This document shows, piece after piece, positions 1 to 7,972 of a stretch of DNA of 64,000 nucleotides (position 1 is its first letter; each line of letters opens with the position of its first letter). The position numbers and the translations under genes were made by a program. Source of the DNA: Belliella alkalica (GTDB taxonomy: Bacteria; Bacteroidota; Bacteroidia; Cytophagales; Cyclobacteriaceae); the NCBI RefSeq assembly GCF_022549785.1, contig NZ_JAKZGO010000007.1:1-64000 (forward strand). Reading direction: 5' to 3'. The notes beneath the pieces were generated by a model that worked only from the letters and a program-made list of their open reading frames with translations, was not told the DNA's origin and ran no database searches.

Positions 1-2
1 TT

Positions 3-92
3 AAACAGGGATTCTGTCAAAGGGATTGGTATGTCTTGTTGAAAAAGAAAAATGTTATAAATGATGAATATCAGAGCCAATTTATTGATTAA
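3..92 (+). CDS. possible 3' end of a truncated upstream gene
   Basis: The frame is open from the window edge to a TAA at 90-92 and would encode about 29 residues rich in Lys, Asn and Gln, ending QSQFID. I do not recognise the product. It may be the tail of a gene that starts outside the window, or chance. The attC-like repeat at 149-250 follows it. Confidence 0.25.
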   Translation, partial: KQGFCQRDWYVLLKKKNVINDEYQSQFID

Positions 93-148
93 GTACGACC
101 TAAAAATCAGAATCCTCGAAAACAAAGATTTTAAATACCCATAGGGAT

Positions 149-250
149 AGCCCAGCTTAGTCCAACTATGTTTTAAACGCAATCTTGATATATCTATTTA
201 TTATAGTTATTTTTTTGGGTAGATTGCGTCTAAAACACTTTACGTTAGTC
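149..250 (+). repeat. attC-like hairpin repeat, complete copy
   Basis: An imperfect inverted repeat pairs GTTTTAAACGCAATCT (170-185) with AGATTGCGTCTAAAAC (221-236), 15 of 16 positions, around an AT-rich 35-nt loop. Outside it, GTCCAAC (160-166) fits the integron R'' consensus RYYYAAC, and GTTAGTC (244-250) is one base off the R' consensus GTTRRRY. The next ORF begins 20 bp after it, as in integron cassettes. The left arm and loop (149-219) recur at 3434-3505. Assignment as a true attC site is inference; no integrase is visible here. Confidence 0.55.
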
Positions 251-270
251 CTAATGCTAAAAAAAACACT

Positions 271-1308
271 ATGAAGAAACTGTACACGACTAGTAAGTTC
301 AAAAAACTTAATTCTCAACGTTCAAAAAAACGACTGAGAAATCGTGTCCGGAGAAAGAACAAAAAATATAACCCGACTATACGTAAAACCGAGAATGAAA
401 GTGTTAGACCCGTTGAAAGAAAACCGACACAAAATATTGAAGCACCAAAAAAATTCAGTTTGATTGAAAATACTGAAGAAGTTTTAGCCTATTTCAAGAC
501 AGCAAGAACATATTTAAGTGAAGGTTATCCAATAAGATTTGACATTTCTGAAATAGACGCACTAACTACTGATGCAATAGCACTTCAAATAGCAAGGATA
601 AAAGACGCAAACTTTCATAAAAACAAAGGAATATTAGGTAATGCTCCAAATAATCCAAAACTCAAAGAGCTTTTTTTACAATCAGGTTTTTACAATTATG
701 TTCAAACACAAGGTCCTAAACCACAAATTAAAGACACAACTTTAATTCATAAAATAACAGACAACAAAGTTGAACCTCTTATTGCAAAAGAAGCTTGTTT
801 AAGTGGTTTAAGACACACTTTCAATAGTGAAGAAATTTTTGACCCATTGTATGACATAATTATTGAAATTATGCAGAATACAAATAACCACGCAGGTGAA
901 GAACGCGGGAAGTACGATTGGTGGATACACATATACAATGACCCTATCTCTAAAACTTCCAAGTATACATTTTTAGACCTTGGAGTAGGAATATTTGAAA
1001 GTCTACCAGCAAGAACTTTTAAAGAAAAAACGTTAGCTGAAAAATTGGGCTTTTCTCATAATGTAGATTTAATCGAGCCACTATTCAATGGGGAAATAAA
1101 ATCTAGGACAGGTAGACCAGAAAGGGGAAATGGTATTCCACAAGTTTATGACTCAAGTAAGGATAAAGCTTTTTCAAAATTTGTCCTTATAACGAATGAC
1201 GTATTTGTGAACTTAAAGACTTTAGAAACAAAAAAATTAAAAAATAATTTCAGTGGAACTTTGTTCTATTGGGAACTTAAACAAGATAATGATGGAAATG
1301 GAAATTAA
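271..1308 (+). CDS. STAS-like domain / GHKL (HATPase) ATP-binding protein
   Basis: 345 aa. Residues 1-35 are extremely rich in Lys and Arg and could bind nucleic acid or membrane lipid. Residues about 60-130 resemble a STAS-like alpha/beta domain. The C-terminal half has the three GHKL ATPase signatures: an N-box around residues 197-207 (EIMQNTNNHA), a G1 box around 234-242 (DLGVGI) and a G2 glycine motif at 285-290 (RGNGIP). No His phosphoacceptor domain is seen, so it is not a classical histidine kinase. Anti-sigma-like kinases and MORC/Hsp90-like ATPases share this fold. It overlaps the next gene by 20 bp, and the three genes 271-2208 form one unit. The fold is well supported; the biological role is unknown and defence is only inferred from the neighbourhood. 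Confidence 0.75.
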   Translation: MKKLYTTSKFKKLNSQRSKKRLRNRVRRKNKKYNPTIRKTENESVRPVERKPTQNIEAPKKFSLIENTEEVLAYFKTARTYLSEGYPIRFDISEIDALTTDAIALQIARIKDANFHKNKGILGNAPNNPKLKELFLQSGFYNYVQTQGPKPQIKDTTLIHKITDNKVEPLIAKEACLSGLRHTFNSEEIFDPLYDIIIEIMQNTNNHAGEERGKYDWWIHIYNDPISKTSKYTFLDLGVGIFESLPARTFKEKTLAEKLGFSHNVDLIEPLFNGEIKSRTGRPERGNGIPQVYDSSKDKAFSKFVLITNDVFVNLKTLETKKLKNNFSGTLFYWELKQDNDGNGN

Positions 1309-1630
1309 AGACACATTGATTATCGCAAAGGAATTTGGCGATACAGCAGGTGCAAGAGACTATGATGATGGAGACTTCTCAGGAAAAGAATTTTACGACA
1401 ACTTTTTACTTCAAAGGTTCAATAAAGCCGTTGAAGGAAATTACTTATTGTTAATTGACATTGATGGCTTTTGGGGTTGGCCTTCGTCTTTTGTGTCAGG
1501 TTCATTTGGCCTTCTTTCAATGGAACTAGGCTCGGAATTAGTTTTGAAGCACTTACGATTTAAATCTGATAAGAATCCATTAAAGATTGATAAAGCTATT
1601 CACGTTATTAAAAATCCAACTAAGAAATGA
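1289..1630 (+). CDS. DUF4325-type STAS-like domain protein
   Basis: 113 aa when started at the ATG at 1289; ATGs at 1292 and 1298 are also possible, and an upstream GTG at 1253 would lie deep in the preceding gene. The pattern DYDDGDFSGKEF, then LLLIDIDG, then a Trp-Gly-x-x-Ser-Ser-Phe segment, matches what I know of the STAS-like DUF4325 family, which is often encoded beside GHKL ATPases. By analogy with SpoIIAA/RsbV it may be a switch partner that binds the ATPase encoded upstream. It overlaps the upstream gene by 20 bp and the downstream gene by 4 bp (ATGA), so translation is probably coupled. No Ser phosphorylation site is assigned with confidence. Confidence 0.7.
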   Translation: MMEMEIKDTLIIAKEFGDTAGARDYDDGDFSGKEFYDNFLLQRFNKAVEGNYLLLIDIDGFWGWPSSFVSGSFGLLSMELGSELVLKHLRFKSDKNPLKIDKAIHVIKNPTKK

Positions 1631-2208
1631 AAATACTTAAGTTTTTTTTGTTGCCCTTAGTTACGCTTGTAGGTGGCATTATTCTAGGAATTGTAATTCG
1701 TGATTTTCCGCTTTTTACTTTGAACTATAATTTAAAAGTGACAGAAGTTTTAAGTGTACTTCTAACTTTTGGTATAGGAATTTTTATACCTCTAATAGTA
1801 AAAAAGTTAATTGATGATAAAAGGTCATTCAAAAACACACTGATTGAAGAAGCCGGCTCGTTTGTTAAAACTGCAAGTCGGATTAATGAACGTATAACGA
1901 CTATTTATGAATCGACTAAAATAACTCAAAGGGACAAAGACGATTTGAATTTGCTGTTTGAGATTGCAGACGAAGAATTTAATTCGTTATTTTCATTTAT
2001 AGAGACTTATTGTCAAGACGGTACCAAAAAAGAATTAGCCAATTTGAAAGCAAAATGGATTGACTATTGGAAAATTTTAACAGGTACAGAAGTTACAAAA
2101 AGCGAAGTAAAAAGACTTGACGAGACTACATATAAAAAAGCGGTAAAGACGTTTAATGAACTTAAAGGCATTGTGAGAAATATAAAAACTCAACTGAATG
2201 AATTATAA
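1627..2208 (+). CDS. two-TM membrane protein, third gene of the STAS/GHKL unit
   Basis: 193 aa. There are two hydrophobic helices at about residues 5-24 and 38-59, followed by a long charged, mostly helical cytoplasmic part with coiled-coil character. The ATG overlaps the stop of the DUF4325 gene (ATGA), so the product is probably made with that protein. I recognise no named family. A small membrane protein next to an ATPase/STAS pair could be the membrane effector of a sensing system, but this is inference. The stop is only 14 bp from the 3' end of an oppositely oriented group II intron remnant. Confidence 0.65.
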   Translation: MKILKFFLLPLVTLVGGIILGIVIRDFPLFTLNYNLKVTEVLSVLLTFGIGIFIPLIVKKLIDDKRSFKNTLIEEAGSFVKTASRINERITTIYESTKITQRDKDDLNLLFEIADEEFNSLFSFIETYCQDGTKKELANLKAKWIDYWKILTGTEVTKSEVKRLDETTYKKAVKTFNELKGIVRNIKTQLNEL

Positions 2209-2222
2209 AAGCACTAGGGCTA

Positions 2223-3003
2223 GTCGAGTAGGCAAAGGGGAATTCCACCCCTAAGCCTCTCACAGAACCGTACGTGAACCTCTCGATTCATACGTCTCTT
2301 ATCATGCAGTCGGTTAATTGCCCGTTATGTCAGACTAATTTGTAGCCCAGTTCCCAATGATAGAACAGGTTTGGATAAGAGACTGTAACTTGCCTAAGCC
2401 ATTTTACTGCTTTGACCTTGCTTCCTTTGAATCGCTTGTACTTGTTCAGAATCCACCTGATCAGTCGGTGATGTAGGTAATAAAACACAGGTTTTAAACT
2501 TCTACGGCTTATTTTCCCATAGTATTGAATCCATCCTCGTATCTTTGGATTTAGCAATATTGCTAGATCCTGAATACCTCTTTGGGTTTTGTTATGGAAA
2601 TTGAGTTTTCGAAGTTCTTCGTTGATACGCACCATAGATTTTCGGCTCATCTTACAATCAAACTGCAGATAACTTCCCCACTCCTTAATTTGTTTCTAAT
2701 AGGCTGAAAACTGAAGCCCAGAAAATCAAACTGAACAGGATAGCCTTCCAGGTTTCTGCCATCTTTCTTGCAATACACAATTTTGGTCTTTTCAGGATGG
2801 ACTTTTAAACCACAATTTTCAAGACGTCTTTTCAGATCTGCAAGGGTTTCTACAGCTTTCTGATAGCTACTGCAATGGATAATTAGGTCATCAGCGTACC
2901 GAATCATAATGACTGATGGATGTAATTTCTCCAACCACTTATCAACACAGTAATGCATATAGAGGTTGGCGAGGATCGGGATGATTACTCCTCCTTGAGC
3001 GGT
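2223..3003 (-). mobile_element. 5'-truncated group II intron (3' part with domains V and VI)
   Basis: On the minus strand the sequence runs through reverse transcriptase coding DNA into a recognisable intron 3' end. Domain V lies at 2264-2298, with GAGACGTATG pairing across a GAGA-type loop to the CGTACGGTTCT side; the canonical start is GAGCCG, so one base differs. A domain VI-like hairpin (AGGGG...CCCCT) and the terminal CTACTCGAC at about 2223 follow. The 5' end of the ribozyme and the first RT motifs are missing, so it cannot be mobile by itself. It lies opposite in orientation to the 271-2208 operon and begins 14 bp after it. Confidence 0.75.
2330..3003 (-). pseudogene. ltrA-like: group II intron reverse transcriptase/maturase, truncated and frameshifted
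   Basis: Reading leftward from 3003, the frame gives an RT motif-4-like stretch (AQGGVIIPILANLYMHY), then the catalytic YADD box (IRYADDLIIH) and motif 6/7 (FDFLGFSF). It stops at 2647. The maturase part continues in another frame from 2650 to 2330, with an IRGWIQYYGK motif and a C-terminal HWELGY. The N-terminal RT domains are absent, and a stop sits just upstream at 3004-3006. It is therefore an inactive remnant with one frameshift near 2650. Family membership is clear; I do not assign an intron subclass. Confidence 0.8.
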
Positions 3004-3372
3004 TTACTGGATTGTAGGTTGCGCCCGCCCGGATGGCCCAGTCGGACGGGATTTGATGTAGTAGGAAAGCATAGATTCATACCTTTTTCCTCTCAATCGT
3101 GACAGAGTTATAGTAGTAATAAGTATAGGACTTTGATCCGCCTCGGCGGACCAATCCCCTCTCCTACCTCCCCTAAGGTTTGGCTCCTCCGCTAAAAATG
3201 TCCTTTGGGACAATTTTCTTGACGCTCGGCCCTTCAATGCATGGGCATGTTCTTGATCCACCCCTAGTCTGAGCAGGTTTTTACGTTTCTGCTCAAATTT
3301 CTTCTCCGTTGCCTTGTACAATTGGTTGACTTTGTCCCACTTGAAGCGCTTGAACTTGTTCAAAACTAACAT
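3004..3372 (-). pseudogene. C-terminal fragment of a second, different group II intron RT
   Basis: 122-codon open frame. Its end (RKNLLRLGVDQEHAHAL, then SPILITTITLSRLRGKRYESM) resembles the C-terminal tail of another RT/maturase family, which typically reads R-K-G-x-W-R...SPIL.TTLTN..L...GY.S. An Arg/Gly-rich stretch of about 20 residues interrupts that homology. Because this tail lies upstream of the YADD domain of the other fragment, it cannot belong to the same protein copy. The two remnants share one frame and are separated only by a TAA (3004-3006). The assignment is by remembered family pattern, so moderate. Confidence 0.5.
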
Positions 3373-3433
3373 GATTGGTTATTTTGGTCTGACTATGATC
3401 AACATTTTCCAAATTAAAAGTACTCCTAGCCAC

Positions 3434-3505
3434 AGCCCAGCCTAGTCCAACTATGTTTTAAACGCAATCTTTAAATATCTTTTATTGAAGTTATTTATTT
3501 TTGGT
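3434..3505 (+). repeat. partial second copy of the attC-like repeat
   Basis: Bases 3434-3471 match 149-186 at 37 of 38 positions, and similarity continues through the AT-rich loop to about 3505. The right arm present at 221-250 is missing. The two copies bracket the three-gene operon and the intron remnants, giving an interval of about 3.28 kb that could be a cassette or an excisable segment. Confidence 0.7.
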
Positions 3506-3545
3506 ACTTACCTCCTGATTGAAAGTTTAACTATAAGAAAAAAAA

Positions 3546-3572
3546 TAACCCTCGCGATTTTGCGAGGGTTTA
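3546..3572 (-). terminator. rho-independent terminator for the 62-aa ORF
   Basis: The stem ACCCTCGC/GCGAGGGT has a GATTTT-type loop. On the minus strand it is followed by TTATTTTTTTTCTT. It lies 56 bp past the stop of the minus-strand ORF at 3628-3816. Confidence 0.8.
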
Positions 3573-3627
3573 CATTATCTATTTTTCTGCCGACTTAAGT
3601 CAATTATCTATTTAAATTTTAGGGAAT

Positions 3628-3816
3628 TTACTTTGCATTTACAAGATACCATTCCTTCTTTTCTGTATTTTGTTGAAATAGTAAACTGTAATCATTTCCT
3701 TCATAGGTGATTTCTATTTTAACAACTCCCTTTTTTAAATCTGTTCCCCATGCGTATGGTACGATATGTAGTCCATGGGATTCTAATTTTTTTAAAAGTA
3801 ATTTATCTTTTACCAT
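3628..3816 (-). CDS. small hypothetical protein, 62 aa
   Basis: The product is charged and soluble, with an alternating beta-strand pattern in the second half (KIEITYEGNDYSLLFQQ) and no membrane segment or signal peptide. I do not recognise the family. It begins with ATG and is followed by a good terminator at 3546-3572, which supports expression as a single-gene transcript. Nothing around it explains its role. Confidence 0.5.
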   Translation of the reverse strand: MVKDKLLLKKLESHGLHIVPYAWGTDLKKGVVKIEITYEGNDYSLLFQQNTEKKEWYLVNAK

Positions 3817-4533
3817 AAAAATTGGTCTCGCATTTTTTAGCTAAATGCCTGCAGAACAACACGTACTGCTATTAGCATCTCATCTTGTGCGAGATTTATT
3901 TATTACATTAATATCTCAATTTTAGTTCCATACACTCAATCTTATTACAAAAGAATCTTCAACACTTTTAAAATCAACAGAATGAACAAAAAATTTCTTT
4001 TTTAAGCTACGTGAATGGTGAAGAGTTGAAATTCCAAATATCCGAAATATACTAATTTAGCATAATAAGAAAATTGTTAAAAGGCCTGTAAATAACTTGT
4101 TTACTCCTGGAAGGAAAAGTACTAAAAGACGTAGATTTTAGTCATAAAAATTCAATGGAAATAAATAAATCTGATACATTAGATTGAGACCTAATCCCAT
4201 ACTGTATCTTTTACGATTTAGCTCTGTAAAACCAAGCTTTAAGATCATGTTGTTTTGTAACTGGAGTATTTACCTACTATAATTGAAGATAAAACGTAAA
4301 CTATTAATCAAGCAAACGGATTTGATACGGAAATCTATGGGTTTTATTGGTTTTGAAAGGATTGATTAGGAGCAAAAACAATTGCTTTGGTTGACAAATT
4401 ATGTTTTTTATCGAAATCTGTCAATCAGCGTTCTAGATTAAAAAAAGAAACTAAGATATTTCATGGGATATTGAGGCATATTGTATTATTTTACGTTTAT
4501 ATCTTAAAGAGTAGATTTTTGGTAATTCCAACC
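3817..4533. other. 717-bp gap, no recognisable gene
   Basis: AT-rich sequence with stops in all frames. A frame open from 4387 (TTG) runs into the AAA ATPase, but the 49 residues before the ATG at 4534 do not look like protein domain sequence. I treat them as leader DNA that probably holds the promoter of the ATPase-protease pair. Confidence 0.5.
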
Positions 4534-5502
4534 ATGGCAGCTGCAGAACAAATAAAAACGTTAATCAAATCATTTGGAGAAGGGGATGAATCCCGCTTCT
4601 ATGCTACTGCTATGCAAATTGCTGCATCTGAAGCTAGAAAAGGGCATCTTGCACTGGCTGAGGAATTGAAAAAATTGATTGATAAGAGTAAATCTTCCAA
4701 AGCTGTTGTCAAAAGATTACCTGTAAATGCTGCCCAAAAAGAACTGAATGACCTCTTGGAACTGGTCAGTCCCAGCATAAGATTGAAAGACATGGTGCTT
4801 TCCAAGGATATTCAGGAGACCTTGGCTAAAGTCATCCACGAACAAAGGCATTTGGATAAGTTATTAAGCCATAATCTTCAACCTAGAAGGAAACTCCTTC
4901 TTGTTGGTCCTCCGGGATCAGGAAAGACCATGACTGCCCATGCGTTAGCTGGAGAATTAGGGCTTCCCTTATTTGTCATTCGTTTGGATGGTCTTATCAG
5001 TAGATACCTTGGTGAATCCATAGCGAAGCTTAGATTGATTTTTGATGCCATGATGGACTTTAGAGCTGTTTATTTGTTTGATGAATTTGACAGCATTGGT
5101 AGCACTAGAACCCAGACTCAAGATGTGGGTGAAATCAAAAGAGTATTGAATAGTTTTTTGTTACAGATTGAAAAAGATAAGTCCAATAGTTTGATAGTTG
5201 CTGCTACCAATTTGCCAGAAAGTTTGGATACTGCCCTTTTCCGAAGGTTTGACGATATCATCAATTATACTAACCCTTCAGAAGTACAGATCAAACAAAT
5301 TTTTGCTTCAAGATTAGAGGAAATAGGAATTCAAAAAAACCTGGACTTAGATCACCTATCTAAGAGCTCAATGGGTTTGAGCTATGCGGAAGTGCATAAA
5401 ATATGTGAAGATACCTGGAAAGATTATTTGCTGTATGGAGAAAATCGTGTAACCGAAGAAAAAATAATTCAGTATATAATGGCAAGAAAGAGAACATACT
5501 AA
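4534..5502 (+). CDS. AAA+ ATPase paired with a subtilisin-like protease
   Basis: 322 aa from the ATG at 4534. The N-terminal ~100 residues are helical (EQIKTLIKSFGEGDESRFYA...). The AAA+ core has Walker A GPPGSGKT at residues 125-132, Walker B YLFDEFD around 185-191, a sensor-1 AATNLPE and an Arg-finger region LFRRFDDI. It most resembles single-ring FtsH/katanin-like AAA proteins. The subtilase gene starts 9 bp after its stop, so the two are one operon. Such AAA/S8 pairs recur in accessory islands. I infer that the ATPase recognises or unfolds a target for the protease, or restrains it. Confidence 0.85.
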   Translation: MAAAEQIKTLIKSFGEGDESRFYATAMQIAASEARKGHLALAEELKKLIDKSKSSKAVVKRLPVNAAQKELNDLLELVSPSIRLKDMVLSKDIQETLAKVIHEQRHLDKLLSHNLQPRRKLLLVGPPGSGKTMTAHALAGELGLPLFVIRLDGLISRYLGESIAKLRLIFDAMMDFRAVYLFDEFDSIGSTRTQTQDVGEIKRVLNSFLLQIEKDKSNSLIVAATNLPESLDTALFRRFDDIINYTNPSEVQIKQIFASRLEEIGIQKNLDLDHLSKSSMGLSYAEVHKICEDTWKDYLLYGENRVTEEKIIQYIMARKRTY

Positions 5503-5511
5503 TCAAAACAC

Positions 5512-7968
5512 ATGGATGGATTTTTTAAGCATATATTTTTAGAGAACAAAGCGAGTTCTATAAGCTTTACTCCCCTAGGAACTGGTAGGTTTAAAACAAA
5601 CAAAAACATCGATCAAACCAAACAAGGGAGTAAACTCAAGAATGAATTTGATGCTGCTTTCCAAGGTTTTTGGCAAGGAGAACCTGGTGATTTCGTGTAT
5701 GTGGAATTTGAAACATTTCCTGGTTTTGAACTTGATATCAACAAATTTGAAGTGAAATCGGGTGATATAAGAATTGCTTCTTTAAGACAAGTAATAGAGG
5801 AAGATGGTTCTGAAAAGACCACGAGTTCGATCTATCTTTCTAAGAAAGGAGTTAAAGTTTTTCTCGAAAAAATATCCGCCTATTCTCAACCAGAAAGAAA
5901 TACAGAAATAGGAAACCCTAAAAACGCAAGCCTATTATCCAACCTTGAATCCATACATCAAGCTACTCTAAAGTCCTTTTGGCAAGAACCTGAAATCCCC
6001 TTCCCTGATAATGAACAGGAAGTATGGTGGGAGGTTTGGTTAGATATAACGACCACGTCAGCGGAGGCTGTCCGTACGGAGATCACTGACCGATTACAAG
6101 CATTCGGTGTACAGATATCCTCTCGATTTTTGGTTTTTCCAGAACATCTTGTGATTCTGGTAAAGGGAGGTGCTAAACAACTGGCTGAACCACTGTTATA
6201 TTCTCAATACCTGGATGAATTAAGAAAACCAGTGGAGTTGTCTGATGCTTTTACTTCCATGGATATTCCTGAACAAAAAGACTGGATAGCCAACTTGGCG
6301 GAGCAATTAGAAATTCAGGAAAATTCAAACTTGTCAATATGCCTTTTGGATTCTGGGATCAATGAAAGCCATCCCTTATTGGCACATTTGTCATCAATTA
6401 TCCATGTGGATACGGTTGACCCTTCATGGGGGACTAATGATTCTTGGCGTTTCCCTGGTCACGGAACAGCTATGTCAGGAATCATCTTTTTTGGGGATTT
6501 ATCGGAAGCCTTAGTATCTAGGGAAAGCATTAGGATTTTCCACCAATTGGAAAGCATAAAGTTGATCCAGCAATCAAAGCCAATAGATCCAGATCAATAT
6601 GGTGCGGTTACAGAAGAAGCCATTGCTAGAGCAGAGACAAATCCTATTGAACAAAGAGTATTCTGCATGGCCATAACTGCTGATGGAGATACCAACTTTG
6701 GTAGACCTAGCGCTTGGTCTGCGGCAGTAGACAAATCAGCCTTTGGAGAAGAAGATTGGAAACGGTTAGTATTGGTTTCCGCAGGAAATATTCCCAATCA
6801 TAGATGGCTGGAATATCCTTTATCCAATAAGGATTACAGCATACATGACCCTGCCCAAGCTTTCAATGCCCTGACAGTTGGAGCATATACCTTGAAAGAT
6901 AGAATTGATTTATCCAAATATCCAGGAGCAACTCTTTTGGCTCAAAGAGGGCAGTTAGCTCCTTCAAGCAGTACAAGCATAACTTGGGGAAAAGAATGGA
7001 CAATTAAACCAGAAGTTGTTTTTGAGGGAGGAAATGCTGCAGAATGGAATCGCGGACTTTGTGATCCTGATTCCTTGATGCCATTAAGTATTTCCAAAGG
7101 AGGAATGGCAAGCTCTCTATTCTCCACTTTTGGAGAAACCTCCTCAGCAACGGCATTTGCTAGTAAGTTTGCCGCAAGTATTTTAGAAAATTATCCAAAA
7201 ATTTGGCCAGAAACAGTAAGGGCACTTATGATCCATGCTGCCCAATGGACAGATCAAATGTTGGGTGACAGGAAAATTGAAGATCTTTCCACAGTTGAAA
7301 AAATGCAATTATTAAGGACAGTAGGTTATGGAGTGCCTTTTTTGCCTGCTGCCTTATACACTTTACAAAATTCCGTTTCCTTAGTTGTTCAAGAAACCAT
7401 TACACCTTATAAATTTGAAAGTAGTCGGGTTCAGGCCAATGAATGCCATGTATTCACCCTTCCTTGGCCACAGCAACAATTGTTGGAAATGGGAAATACA
7501 CAGGTCAGGTTGAATGTAACGCTCTCGTATTTCATTGAACCCAACCCAGGCAATAAGAGGTATGCCAAGGCTAACAATTATGCTTCATTTGGTCTTCGGT
7601 TTAAATTAAAGGATACCAATGAAACTTCCACTACTTTTTTGGCAAGGATCAATAAAGAGGCTAGAAATGCATTAGAGGAGGACTATCAACAAGAAGGTAG
7701 TGAAAATTGGGTAATCGGTCAAAAAATACGAGACAAAGGATCCATCCATAGAGATATCTGGATAGGCAATTCAGCTGATTTGGCTACCAAGAACGAACTG
7801 GCCATCATTCCAACTGGGGGTTGGTGGAAGACAAGACCCATCCATAAACGCTACAAACAATCCGTCCGATACAGCCTGATCATCAGCATAGAAACAGATA
7901 CGGAGGATTTACTGACTCCGATTTTGAATGAATTGAAGTTAGGTGTTGAAGTCTTAAATATTCCCTAA
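5512..7968 (+). CDS. S8 family subtilisin-like serine protease
   Basis: 818 aa with a complete catalytic triad: Asp280 in LLDSGINESHP, His317 in FPGHGTAMSG and Ser544 in GETSSATAFAS. Residues 1-270 form a large N-terminal region unlike a standard pro-peptide, and about 170 residues follow the protease fold. No signal peptide or membrane segment is seen, so it should act in the cytoplasm, which suits pairing with the AAA+ ATPase encoded 9 bp upstream. Members of this ATPase-associated subtilase group occur in defence-rich regions. Substrate and trigger are unknown. Confidence 0.88.
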   Translation: MDGFFKHIFLENKASSISFTPLGTGRFKTNKNIDQTKQGSKLKNEFDAAFQGFWQGEPGDFVYVEFETFPGFELDINKFEVKSGDIRIASLRQVIEEDGSEKTTSSIYLSKKGVKVFLEKISAYSQPERNTEIGNPKNASLLSNLESIHQATLKSFWQEPEIPFPDNEQEVWWEVWLDITTTSAEAVRTEITDRLQAFGVQISSRFLVFPEHLVILVKGGAKQLAEPLLYSQYLDELRKPVELSDAFTSMDIPEQKDWIANLAEQLEIQENSNLSICLLDSGINESHPLLAHLSSIIHVDTVDPSWGTNDSWRFPGHGTAMSGIIFFGDLSEALVSRESIRIFHQLESIKLIQQSKPIDPDQYGAVTEEAIARAETNPIEQRVFCMAITADGDTNFGRPSAWSAAVDKSAFGEEDWKRLVLVSAGNIPNHRWLEYPLSNKDYSIHDPAQAFNALTVGAYTLKDRIDLSKYPGATLLAQRGQLAPSSSTSITWGKEWTIKPEVVFEGGNAAEWNRGLCDPDSLMPLSISKGGMASSLFSTFGETSSATAFASKFAASILENYPKIWPETVRALMIHAAQWTDQMLGDRKIEDLSTVEKMQLLRTVGYGVPFLPAALYTLQNSVSLVVQETITPYKFESSRVQANECHVFTLPWPQQQLLEMGNTQVRLNVTLSYFIEPNPGNKRYAKANNYASFGLRFKLKDTNETSTTFLARINKEARNALEEDYQQEGSENWVIGQKIRDKGSIHRDIWIGNSADLATKNELAIIPTGGWWKTRPIHKRYKQSVRYSLIISIETDTEDLLTPILNELKLGVEVLNIP

Positions 7969-7972
7969 TGAT

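Noticed and set aside
1253-1288. GTG start for the DUF4325 gene
   Set aside because: It would lengthen the overlap with the ATPase gene to 56 bp and add residues outside the STAS-like domain; ATG 1289 fits better.
4387-4533. TTG start 147 bp upstream of the AAA+ ATPase
   Set aside because: The extra residues lack similarity to AAA proteins and begin with a rare start codon in AT-rich DNA; ATG 4534 is more plausible.
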